Shown: piece after piece, positions 17,589-24,582 of the stretch
Layout of the letters: the number at the start of each line of letters is the position of its first letter
How positions within the stretch are numbered: the first letter of the stretch is position 1
Source of the DNA: an uncultured Clostridia bacterium
Lineage (GTDB): Bacteria; Bacillota; Clostridia; Christensenellales; Pumilibacteraceae
Direction: 5' to 3'
Assembly: GCA_947175335.1 (NCBI GenBank)
Contig: CAMWMF010000006.1
Span: forward strand, 24,442 to 88,441
Length of the DNA stretch: 64,000 bases
Notes under the pieces: generated by a model
The model's database searches: none
What the model was told of the DNA's origin: nothing
The model's input: only the letters and a program-made list of their open reading frames with translations
Program-made: the position numbers and the translations under genes

Positions 17589-18593
17589 CTATATTTTCAG
17601 CTCGTCGACAAGCTGGTTGGCAATGGTGTTGTCTACGGCAAGATTGTAGTCGGCGCGGCTACCGAGCGTGCCTGCGTTTTCCATAATGTCTTGAAGGCGA
17701 TTGAACGCCGACGCCGCCATTACGGGCGTGTGCGACCACGCGTCGATTGCAAGATAGCTTTTTACTGCCGCGGCGGCGGACTCTTCGCTCGTGCCGGGGA
17801 AGGATTTTACAAGCGATTTCGCCACAGTTTCGGGCGTGTTTTCGGTCATATACTGATAGCCGCGAAGCACTGCGCGCAGAAACGCTTTTGCTGTGTCGTT
17901 GTTCTTATTAAGCCACGACTTTTGTGCCGAAAATGCGGTGTAAGGCACTTCGCCCGAATCTTTGCCGACGGATGCTACGATATAGCCCTTTCCGAGCGCG
18001 ACGAATTCGGACGCGGTGGGCTCGAACATAGTGGTGTAGTCGACGGTGTTGTCGGTGTCGAACGTGCCGACCATGGCGTCGAACGCGACCGAGGTGTCAA
18101 AGTTGGGCGTGTCGGTATTTACACCGTTTTGGTTGAGCACCCATTGCAGCGTCATAGCGGGTACGCCGCCGGGGCGTCCTGCGAGAATGTGCTTGCCCTC
18201 GAGGTTTTTCCAATCGAAGTCGGGTTCGGGATTGCGCCCTACAAGGAAGGAGCCGTCGCAGCGGGTAAGTTGACCGAAGATTACGGGGTAGTCGCGCTGA
18301 CCCTCTACGTGGCAGTAAATGGTAGCTTCGGGACCCATAAGTCCGATGTCTGCGGAGCCGGAAATGACTGCGGTCATAACCTTGTCTGCGCCGCCGCCGT
18401 TGCTCAGTTTGAGGTCGATACCCTCGTCGTCAAAGTAGCCGTTATTTTGAGCTATGTACAACGGAGCGTAAAAGATGGAGTGTGTTACCTCGCACAGCTT
18501 GACGGTGGTTTTGCCGTCGTCCTTGCAGCCGATAAGGGCGAGCGGGCAAACCATCAGCATTAGCGCGGTAAGGATTGCGGTGAGTTTTTTCAT
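17589..18593 (-). CDS. ABC transporter substrate-binding lipoprotein (NMT1/SsuA-like)
   Basis: The 334-residue protein has a lipoprotein signal with lipobox ALIGC, so it is anchored on the outer face of the membrane. The family start is seen in EVTHSIFYAPLYIAQNNGYF, followed by SADIGLMGPE and GRPGGVPAMTLQWVL, as in NMT1/ThiY- and SsuA-like binding proteins. It captures a small anionic or pyrimidine-like ligand for the adjacent permease and ATPase. A strong ribosome site (TTAGGAGGA) precedes the ATG. It is the first gene of its operon. I see no TPP riboswitch or other known leader in the 60 bases upstream. Confidence 0.9.
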   Translation of the reverse strand: MKKLTAILTALMLMVCPLALIGCKDDGKTTVKLCEVTHSIFYAPLYIAQNNGYFDDEGIDLKLSNGGGADKVMTAVISGSADIGLMGPEATIYCHVEGQRDYPVIFGQLTRCDGSFLVGRNPEPDFDWKNLEGKHILAGRPGGVPAMTLQWVLNQNGVNTDTPNFDTSVAFDAMVGTFDTDNTVDYTTMFEPTASEFVALGKGYIVASVGKDSGEVPYTAFSAQKSWLNKNNDTAKAFLRAVLRGYQYMTENTPETVAKSLVKSFPGTSEESAAAAVKSYLAIDAWSHTPVMAASAFNRLQDIMENAGTLGSRADYNLAVDNTIANQLVDELKI

Positions 18594-18657
18594 AAGTCCT
18601 CCTAAGATATGGTATACCCCAGTCTATGCGGGTTTTTGTGGGGGAGTGAGTGTATAA

Positions 18658-18696
18658 TTAATTCGGAATTATGAATTCGGAATTCGGAATTAAAAT
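18658..18696 (-). repeat. AATTCCG dispersed repeat, copy 2
   Basis: A run of AATTCGGAATT units (TTAATTCGGAATTATGAATT and onward), in the opposite orientation to the copy at 11932. It lies between the ABC operon promoter region and the terminator of the lipoprotein gene. Confidence 0.8.
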
Positions 18697-18702
18697 ACGG
18701 CA

Positions 18703-18740
18703 AAAAAAACAAGAACGCTGTATTTGCGCTCTTGCTTTTT
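18703..18740 (-). terminator. Rho-independent terminator of the lipoprotein gene
   Basis: Stem CAAGAACGC / GCGCTCTTG with a TGTATTT loop. On the minus strand it is followed by a run of eight T. Confidence 0.8.
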
Positions 18741-18759
18741 GTAATACTTTAATTAACGT

Positions 18760-19818
18760 TTATTCCTCGTTCGGCCCTTCTTCCTCTTCGGGGTAATCTA
18801 TTGCATTTGTCGGCATTGTCACTCGCGTCGTCCCGTAGTCGTATATAAACAACTCGGTAGAAGCTGAATCTTTGTCTGTCGGTACAAAGCTCTCGGTGGT
18901 GCTGTCATACTCTACGTTAAAACCGTATACGGATACGTAAGCAAGCCGCCCCGACACGATTTTTATAGTAATATCGGTATAATTCTTTTCCCAGTCTTCA
19001 AACATTCCGTTTGTTGTGAGCGTGCTTGTGCAAACGTATGCGTGTAACGTATCGTCATAGGTAAAGCTGTTATAAAACTTGCCAAAGTCGGGACAAGCCA
19101 TTTTGTACGTAGTCATCCAGTCTACCATGTCTTGCATATTTTCATCTAAATTTTCTAATGATATTATATACTTATAGACCGTGTTAAAATCCTGATTTTC
19201 ATAATCGTATTCATAGCATGTCATCGCATTGTTTTCAACGCTCCAAAACGAAGGCTCAACCGGAATACGTTCCACCCATTGGTCGTCTTCTTTTCGGAAG
19301 GATGATAATTTTCTATTATCTCTTTCCGCAGTTTTATCTATATTAAGTATTTCTTGCCTGTCATATCCATTGTCACGGTGCTTTATAGTGACGTTACTAA
19401 ACGCTGCTTCCGCAAACGCTGCTTTCCACTCTGCTTCCGTCACTTTGTCCGAAACGAGCGCGGCAAAGTCTGTGCTTTCGGTTAGGGGAGCGACGTATTC
19501 CACGGACTCGGTTTTGGTTTTGTCGCATACCTTGCAAGTATAGGTTTTTACGCCGGTTGCGTTTGCCGTTGCTTCCGTAGTTATTTGTCCGTCGTTCCAG
19601 TCGTGCGGCGCTTTGTCCTTTTCCTTTTCGTCACAGCCCGAATTTTTACATTCGTGCCAATGATCGTTATTGTCGGACGTCCACGTTGTAGTATAATTAT
19701 GCTTGTGTTGGGCGGGCGTTTCGTCGCCGTTGCCGCATGCCGCAAACAGCGTACCGCAGCTTACGGTTGCCAACAGCGCGGCGCATAATTTACAGAGAGT
19801 GCTTTTGGTGCTTTTCAT
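18760..19818 (-). CDS. Lipoprotein with Cys/His-rich N-terminal repeats, function unknown
   Basis: The 352-residue protein has a signal peptide and lipobox FAAC. Residues 37-110 carry a zinc-ribbon-like pattern common in surface proteins of gut Bacillota: HKHNYTTTW...HWHECKNSGCDE, then PHDWNDG and YTCKVCDKTK. The remaining 240 residues are beta-rich and acidic (ending PEEEEGPNEE) with no family I recognise. An AAGGAG-type ribosome site lies before the ATG. It is divergent from an XRE repressor, and two matching palindromes in the shared gap suggest it is that regulator's target. It ends in a terminator. Confidence 0.75.
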   Translation of the reverse strand: MKSTKSTLCKLCAALLATVSCGTLFAACGNGDETPAQHKHNYTTTWTSDNNDHWHECKNSGCDEKEKDKAPHDWNDGQITTEATANATGVKTYTCKVCDKTKTESVEYVAPLTESTDFAALVSDKVTEAEWKAAFAEAAFSNVTIKHRDNGYDRQEILNIDKTAERDNRKLSSFRKEDDQWVERIPVEPSFWSVENNAMTCYEYDYENQDFNTVYKYIISLENLDENMQDMVDWMTTYKMACPDFGKFYNSFTYDDTLHAYVCTSTLTTNGMFEDWEKNYTDITIKIVSGRLAYVSVYGFNVEYDSTTESFVPTDKDSASTELFIYDYGTTRVTMPTNAIDYPEEEEGPNEE

Positions 19819-19852
19819 AAATTTCTCCTTAATTGTTGATATTTACAGTATA

Positions 19853-19898
19853 TAGACAAAAATTGTCTAAGTCAAGCAATTTAGATAGTTTCTGTCTA
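19853..19898. promoter_or_regulatory. Two-site operator for the XRE regulator
   Basis: Two 17-base inverted repeats: TAGACAAAAATTGTCTA (19853-19869) and TAGATAGTTTCTGTCTA (19882-19898), spaced 29 bases centre to centre. The second runs into the -10 box (TATAAT, 19897-19902) of the XRE gene, whose ATG is at 19910. The sites lie in the only gap between the divergent lipoprotein and regulator genes, so autorepression plus control of the lipoprotein is likely (inference). Confidence 0.75.
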
Positions 19899-19909
19899 TA
19901 ATAATTTTA

Positions 19910-20119
19910 ATGGAAATTCAATTTTCAAAGATAGTCAAAGAATTGCGCGAGCAGCATCGGTTGACTCAAAATGATTTTGCTACCGCGATAGGCACCACGC
20001 AACGCAAGGTGTCGTATTGGGAGACTGCAAAAATCGAGCCCGATTTGCAATCGCTGTGGCGTATTGCCGATTATTTTGACGTCACCGTCGATTATTTGTT
20101 GGGCAGGGTAGAGATTTAG
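19910..20119 (+). CDS. XRE/Cro-family transcriptional regulator
   Basis: The product is a 69-residue single-domain helix-turn-helix repressor. The HTH core is LTQNDFATAIGTTQRKVSYWETAKIEPDL and it ends with the usual YFDVTVDYLLGRVEI dimer segment. There is no ribosome site before the ATG; a TATAAT box lies 7 bases upstream, so the mRNA may be leaderless. It is divergent from the Cys/His-rich lipoprotein and probably binds the paired TAGACA-type palindromes between the genes. The gene ends at a repeat-rich gap of 283 bases before valS. Confidence 0.9.
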   Translation: MEIQFSKIVKELREQHRLTQNDFATAIGTTQRKVSYWETAKIEPDLQSLWRIADYFDVTVDYLLGRVEI

Positions 20120-20120
20120 A

Positions 20121-20157
20121 ATAATTAAGAATTAAGAATGCAGAATTAAGAATTATT
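20121..20157. repeat. AATTAAG repeat
   Basis: Tandem AATTAAG/AGAAT units (AATTAAGAATTAAGAATGCA and onward). The same variant occurs at the end of cysS (26929-26948). Confidence 0.75.
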
Positions 20158-20300
20158 GAGCGGCGCAAGCGCCTAATTGAATAAATAAGAGATAAGATTG
20201 AATAGATAAGAATATCGGAAAAATTTTATATTTAATAAGGGCGGCGAAGCCGCAGTCCGACATTATTCACTATTATATAAGGGCGCGTTAGCGCAAATCC
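20158..20300. other. Gene-free stretch with small GC-rich hairpins
   Basis: No gene is visible. The stretch holds short GC palindromes in AT-rich sequence: GGCGCAAGCGCC, GGCGGCGAAGCCGC and GCGCGTTAGCGC. They look like decayed extragenic palindromic units. No T-box motif for valS is present. Confidence 0.5.
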
Positions 20301-20340
20301 TAAATTCCGTATTCCGAATTCCTAATTCCGAATTAAATAA
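20301..20340 (+). repeat. AATTCCG dispersed repeat, copy 3
   Basis: TAAATTCCGTATTCCGAATT followed by further AATTCCG units up to AATTAAATAA, 60 bases upstream of the valS start. Confidence 0.8.
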
Positions 20341-20402
20341 GGTTGCTATTTTATTTGCATTGTGATAAAATGCCATATAAAGGAAAGTAGGAGCAATGAA
20401 CA

Positions 20403-22961
20403 ATGGATAAAACGTACAATCCGCAAGGTTTTGAGTCGCGCATATACAAGCGTTGGTTGGACAACGGTTGTTTTCAGCCGCGCCAAGGTAAGGCAAAAAA
20501 GAAATTTTCCATAGCGTTGCCGCCGCCCAATATTACGGGGCAGTTGCACATGGGGCACGCGATGAACATGACTATTCCCGACGCGATAGTGCGGTATAAG
20601 CGCATGAAGGGCTACGAAACGCTGTGGGTGCCCGGCTACGACCATGCCTCGATAGCTACCGAGGTAAAGGTTGTGGAAGCCATGCGCGAGGAAGGATTAA
20701 GTAAAGCCGCTGTCGGGCGCGACGGATTTTTGCAACGCGCTTGGGCGTGGAAGGAAAAGTACGGCAATCGCATAGTCGAACAGCAAAAAACCATGGGGTT
20801 TAGCCTTGATTGGTCGAGAATGGCGTTCACTATGGACGAAAAGTGCAGTAAAGCCGTACGCGAAGTTTTTGTTTCGCTGTACGAGCAAGGGTATATTTAC
20901 CGCGGTGACAGAATAACCAACTGGTGCCCTGGATGCAAAACCGCCATATCAGACGTTGAGGTGGACTATACCAGCGAGCCGTCGCACCTTTGGCATATAA
21001 AATATCCGTTTAAGGACGGAAGCGGTTATATAACGGTAGCGACCACGCGCCCCGAAACGATGTTGGGCGACACGGCGGTGGCGGTCAGTCCCAAGGACGA
21101 GCGTTACGCCGGAATGGAAGGTAAGCTCATTGTTTTGCCGCTCGTCGGGCGCGAAATCCCCATCGTGTACGACGATTACGTGGAAGCGGACTTCGGCACG
21201 GGCGCGGTCAAGATTACGCCCGCGCACGACCCCAACGACTTCGAGGTAGGCTTGCGCCACAACTTGGAAGTAATTCGCGTCATGAACGACGATGGCACGA
21301 TGAACGAAAACGCCTACGCTTACCAAGGCATGACGCGCGAAAAGGCGAGGGAAGCGATTGTCGCCGATTTGCGGGCGCAAGGCTATATGGAAAAAATCGA
21401 GGACTACACACACAACGTTGGGCATTGCAGCCGTTGCAAGCAGACGATTGAGCCCATGGTGTCCAAGCAGTGGTTTGTAAAGATGACCGAGCTTGCCGCG
21501 CCCGCTATCGAGGCGGTAAAGACGGGTAAAATCAAATTTATTCCCAAGCGTTTTGAAAAGACGTATTTCAACTGGATGAACAATATCCGCGATTGGTGCA
21601 TATCCCGTCAGCTTTGGTGGGGACACCGCATTCCCGTTTACTACTGCGACGGTTGCGGCAAGGAAATGGCGAGCAAGACGGATATTACGACTTGCCCGCA
21701 CTGCGGTGGAAAGCTCAGGCAGGACGAGGACGTGCTGGACACGTGGTTCAGTTCGGCGCTGTGGCCGTTCTCCACGCTCGGTTGGCCGGACAATACCGAC
21801 GACCTTAAAAAGTATTATCCCACCGACTTGATGGTTACTGCGTACGACATTATAACATTCTGGGTGTCGCGCATGATATTTGCGGGGCTCAAATTTACAG
21901 GTGAAGTGCCGTTTAAGGAAGTGTATATCCACGGGCTTGTGCGCGACGAGATGGGGCGCAAAATGAGCAAGTCGCTCGGCAACGGCGTAGATCCTATGGA
22001 AGTAGTGCAAGCGGTTGGCGCGGACGCATTGCGTTATTCGCTGGTCAACGGCATAGCGCGCGGCGGCGACGTGTGTTATTCGAGCGCGTCGCTCAACAGC
22101 TACCGCAACTTTATGAACAAGCTGTTCAACGCGGCTAAGTTCGTCATGAACGCTTGCCAAAACGGTTATGCAAAAAATCCCAAAGCCGCAACGGCGGCGG
22201 ACGGCTGGCTGTTCGGCAAGCTTAACGATCTTATCGCCGAAGTCAACAACGCTATGAAAAAATACGACGTCGGTCACGCTGCGGAAGCGCTGTACAACTT
22301 TATTTGGGACGAGTTCTGCGACTGGTATATCGAGTTCGCCAAAGTGCAGTTAAAGGGCGACAACGCATTTAACACCGCAGGCGTACTCCGTTACGCGCTC
22401 GAAGTGCTGTTAAAGCTTGTCCACCCGATTATACCGTTTATCACTACCGAAATTTACGACAGCCTGCCCGACGCGCAAGGGGAGCTTATGCTGAGCGAAT
22501 TCCCCAAAAAGAAGCGCGGCGACTATGCTGCCGACATCAAGATTACAGAGCGGATTAAAGACTGCGTTCGCGCGGTGCGTAATCTTAAACAAACCAACCA
22601 AGCCGTTGCAAAAACGCCCGACGTGCTTTGCGAGGGCGACGAGGCGCTTTGTGCTTTGCTTACCGAATATTTGCCTACGCTTGCAAAGACGGCTGAGGTT
22701 AAGCATGGAAGTCAAGAAAACTGCGCGCTTATCGCGCTTGACGGCATAAAGATTTTCGTTCCGCTTTCGGACACCGAAAAGGAACGTGAGCGGTTGGAAA
22801 AAGAACTGGAAAAATGCAAGTCCGAGCTTAAACTGGCGCAGTCCAAGCTGAATAATCCCGGCTTCTGCCAAAAGGCGCCGCAAAAGCTTATCGACGCCGA
22901 GCGCGAAAAAGTGGAAAATTACACGGCGCGTATAAAAGTTTTGACAGAAAAATTGGGATAA
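20403..22961 (+). CDS. valS: Valyl-tRNA synthetase
   Basis: The 852-residue class Ia synthetase attaches valine to tRNA-Val. The HIGH motif is HMGH at residues 49-52, KMSKS is exact at 520-524, and the editing domain carries TTRPETMLGD and GTGAVKITPAHDPND. Zinc-type Cys pairs are seen in WCPGC and YCDGCGKE. The C-terminal coiled coil (ERLEKELEKCKSELKLAQSKL) is complete. The length is close to the family norm. AGGAG lies 9 bases before the ATG; an earlier ATG six bases upstream is out of frame. No T-box leader is seen, unlike many Bacillota valS genes. Confidence 0.97.
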   Translation: MDKTYNPQGFESRIYKRWLDNGCFQPRQGKAKKKFSIALPPPNITGQLHMGHAMNMTIPDAIVRYKRMKGYETLWVPGYDHASIATEVKVVEAMREEGLSKAAVGRDGFLQRAWAWKEKYGNRIVEQQKTMGFSLDWSRMAFTMDEKCSKAVREVFVSLYEQGYIYRGDRITNWCPGCKTAISDVEVDYTSEPSHLWHIKYPFKDGSGYITVATTRPETMLGDTAVAVSPKDERYAGMEGKLIVLPLVGREIPIVYDDYVEADFGTGAVKITPAHDPNDFEVGLRHNLEVIRVMNDDGTMNENAYAYQGMTREKAREAIVADLRAQGYMEKIEDYTHNVGHCSRCKQTIEPMVSKQWFVKMTELAAPAIEAVKTGKIKFIPKRFEKTYFNWMNNIRDWCISRQLWWGHRIPVYYCDGCGKEMASKTDITTCPHCGGKLRQDEDVLDTWFSSALWPFSTLGWPDNTDDLKKYYPTDLMVTAYDIITFWVSRMIFAGLKFTGEVPFKEVYIHGLVRDEMGRKMSKSLGNGVDPMEVVQAVGADALRYSLVNGIARGGDVCYSSASLNSYRNFMNKLFNAAKFVMNACQNGYAKNPKAATAADGWLFGKLNDLIAEVNNAMKKYDVGHAAEALYNFIWDEFCDWYIEFAKVQLKGDNAFNTAGVLRYALEVLLKLVHPIIPFITTEIYDSLPDAQGELMLSEFPKKKRGDYAADIKITERIKDCVRAVRNLKQTNQAVAKTPDVLCEGDEALCALLTEYLPTLAKTAEVKHGSQENCALIALDGIKIFVPLSDTEKERERLEKELEKCKSELKLAQSKLNNPGFCQKAPQKLIDAEREKVENYTARIKVLTEKLG

Positions 22962-22975
22962 AGCTTGTTTAGGTA

Positions 22976-23004
22976 TTTACTTTTTGATAATAATGTGTTA
23001 AAAT
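22976..23004 (+). promoter_or_regulatory. Promoter of the DUF4364 gene
   Basis: TTTACT (22976-22981), 17-base spacer, TAAAAT (22999-23004), about 37 bases before the TTG start. Confidence 0.55.
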
Positions 23005-23041
23005 ACACAATACGGCACTCAAAAACCATGCGGAGAGGGAA

Positions 23042-23566
23042 TTGAAACAGTCCGACGAAGAGCTTCTGAATAAACTGATTGTGTTGTTCGTGTTCGACAA
23101 AATGGACATTGCGCTCGACTACAATACTATCATCAACATTTGCTATGCGCAAAACGGTTGGATGATGCCTTTGTATTGCATGGATACAATCGATAAGCTG
23201 ACTAAGTCCAACTTTCTGCACAAAGCCGAGCGCGGCAAGGAAAAGATGTATTCGTTGACTCCCGACGGCAGAGAGTGCCTTGCCAACTATTATTCGCGCA
23301 TTCCCGAGTCTTTGCGGCAGGAAATAAGCGACTACGTAAAAGAAAACCGTATGTCGTATAAGCGCCGTCAGGAATATAAGCATACATACTATAAGAATAA
23401 GGACGGCACGTACACCGTGTGGTTGCGCGTGGTGGAACCGTCGGCAACGCTGTTGGAGCTTAAGTTTGTGGTTGCCAACAACCGCACCGCCAAATACATA
23501 CACGAAAATTGGGAAAAGAACGCCGCAAGCATATATCTTATGTTGCACGACAGATTGACTGAATAG
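23042..23566 (+). CDS. DUF4364 family winged-helix protein
   Basis: The 174-residue protein matches DUF4364, small PadR-like winged-helix proteins of Clostridia. The family pattern FVFDKMDIALDYNTIINIC is near the start, followed by a helix-turn-helix (MDTIDKLTKSNFLHKAERGKEKMYSLTPDGRE). The second half is a mixed alpha/beta domain with a basic segment (RMSYKRRQEYKH). A DNA-binding role is inferred from the fold; targets are unknown. The start is a TTG preceded by CGGAGAGGGA. It is followed after 24 bases by the TSCPD gene. Confidence 0.85.
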   Translation: MKQSDEELLNKLIVLFVFDKMDIALDYNTIINICYAQNGWMMPLYCMDTIDKLTKSNFLHKAERGKEKMYSLTPDGRECLANYYSRIPESLRQEISDYVKENRMSYKRRQEYKHTYYKNKDGTYTVWLRVVEPSATLLELKFVVANNRTAKYIHENWEKNAASIYLMLHDRLTE

Positions 23567-23590
23567 CATAATAAAAGGAGCGTAAAGCTT

Positions 23591-23839
23591 ATGTATTCTT
23601 ACAAAACTCACGGCACTTGTTCGCAGGAAATACAGTTTGACGTAAAGGACAACAAAATAACCGAGCTTAAATTCATTCGCGGCTGTGCGGGCAACACGCA
23701 GGGCGTAGCTAAGCTTGCTATCGGCATGGATATAGACGAGGTTATTGCACGGCTTAAAGGCGTTCAATGCCGCAACGGCACGTCTTGTCCCGATCAACTT
23801 GCGCAAGCATTGATTGAGTATAAGAATAGTAATAAATAA
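23591..23839 (+). CDS. TSCPD domain protein (TIGR03905 type)
   Basis: This 82-residue protein has the defining TSCPD motif (GTSCPDQLAQAL) at the C-terminus and the Cys-containing GCAGNTQGVAKLAIG in the middle. The domain also occurs at the C-terminus of some ribonucleotide reductases, where it may bind metal; the free-standing form has no established role. An AAAAGGAG ribosome site precedes the ATG. It is likely co-transcribed with the DUF4364 gene. Its stop codon runs directly into a dispersed AATTCCG repeat. Confidence 0.88.
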   Translation: MYSYKTHGTCSQEIQFDVKDNKITELKFIRGCAGNTQGVAKLAIGMDIDEVIARLKGVQCRNGTSCPDQLAQALIEYKNSNK

Positions 23840-23874
23840 TTCCGCATTCCGAATTCATAATTCCGAATTAAAAT
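23838..23874 (+). repeat. AATTCCG dispersed repeat, copy 4
   Basis: ATTCCGCATTCCGAATTCAT followed by AATTCCGAATTAAAAT. It starts inside the stop codon of the TSCPD gene and ends 4 bases before the bioY ATG, filling the whole gap. Confidence 0.82.
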
Positions 23875-23877
23875 ATT

Positions 23878-24444
23878 ATGTCTACAAGACGATTGGTATA
23901 TATCGCAATATTTACCGCGCTTATTATAGTAGGCGGGCTTATTTCCGTGCCTATACCGTTTACGCAGGTTCAGCTTTCATTTCAGACTGTGTTCGTGATC
24001 ACTGCGGGACTTGTGCTTGGCGGCAGAGATGGCGCGCTTGCCGTGCTCGTTTATATAGCAATGGGGCTATTCGGCTTGCCGGTATTCACGGCGGGCGGGG
24101 GACCGCAATACGTGTTTATGCCGTCGTTCGGGTATTTGATAGGCTTTCCGATAGGCGCGTTTGTCAGCGGGACGCTCTGCAAAAGAATTAAGCGGCAGAG
24201 TCGCGGCAAGGTGTTTTTATGTGCGCTTATAGGTTGCATACCCATTTACGTAATAGGCGTAACGTACCAAATTCTTATATTGTACTATTATCTAAACAAT
24301 GCGTGGGCGGCGGTAATTTCCGGCGTACCAGCAGTAGGGGTGTTGTTCATTAAGGACGCGGTTATGTGCGGTTTGTGTTCTATTCTTTATCCGTCGCTGA
24401 TGCGCGCAATGCGTTACAAAAAGTCGTCGTATTCGCGTAAGTAG
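23878..24444 (+). CDS. bioY: Biotin transporter substrate-binding subunit BioY
   Basis: The 188-residue S-component of an ECF-type biotin importer has about six membrane segments. Family motifs are PFTQVQLSFQTVFVITAGLVLG, the glycine-rich FTAGGGPQYVFMPSFGYLIGF and the C-terminal GVLFIKDAVMCGLCSILYP. It needs the EcfAA'T energising module, which is not encoded nearby. A bioY gene without biotin synthesis genes in view fits a biotin scavenger. There is no ribosome site before the ATG: the dispersed AATTCCG repeat fills the gap from the TSCPD gene and ends in TAAAAT. A terminator follows. Confidence 0.93.
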   Translation: MSTRRLVYIAIFTALIIVGGLISVPIPFTQVQLSFQTVFVITAGLVLGGRDGALAVLVYIAMGLFGLPVFTAGGGPQYVFMPSFGYLIGFPIGAFVSGTLCKRIKRQSRGKVFLCALIGCIPIYVIGVTYQILILYYYLNNAWAAVISGVPAVGVLFIKDAVMCGLCSILYPSLMRAMRYKKSSYSRK

Positions 24445-24462
24445 CGCATACTGTTTTATTAA

Positions 24463-24507
24463 TAAACCCCGCAATGGTTAAATTAGCCAAAAAGGCGGGG
24501 TATTTTT
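24463..24507 (+). terminator. Terminator after bioY
   Basis: Stem TAAACCCCGC / GCGGGGTATTT with a long loop that has its own small stem (TGGTT/AGCCA), ending in ATTTTTAT. Confidence 0.75.
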
Positions 24508-24520
24508 ATGCAAAATTATA

Positions 24521-24549
24521 TTGAAATCGCTTGCGTAATGGTGTATAAT
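24521..24549 (+). promoter_or_regulatory. Promoter of the ABC ATPase gene
   Basis: TTGAAA (24521-24526), 17-base spacer, TATAAT (24544-24549), 33 bases before the ATG, with an AAGGAG ribosome site between. Confidence 0.85.
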
Positions 24550-24582
24550 AATTAAAACCACAAAATCAATAAGGAGAAAATT

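Noticed and set aside
18594..18657. TPP riboswitch for a thiamine-type importer
   Set aside because: The CTGAGA and ACCTGATCTGG-type motifs are absent.
20120..20402. T-box leader for valS
   Set aside because: No AGGGTGGNACCGCG-type antiterminator or specifier stem is seen; the gap holds repeats and small palindromes.
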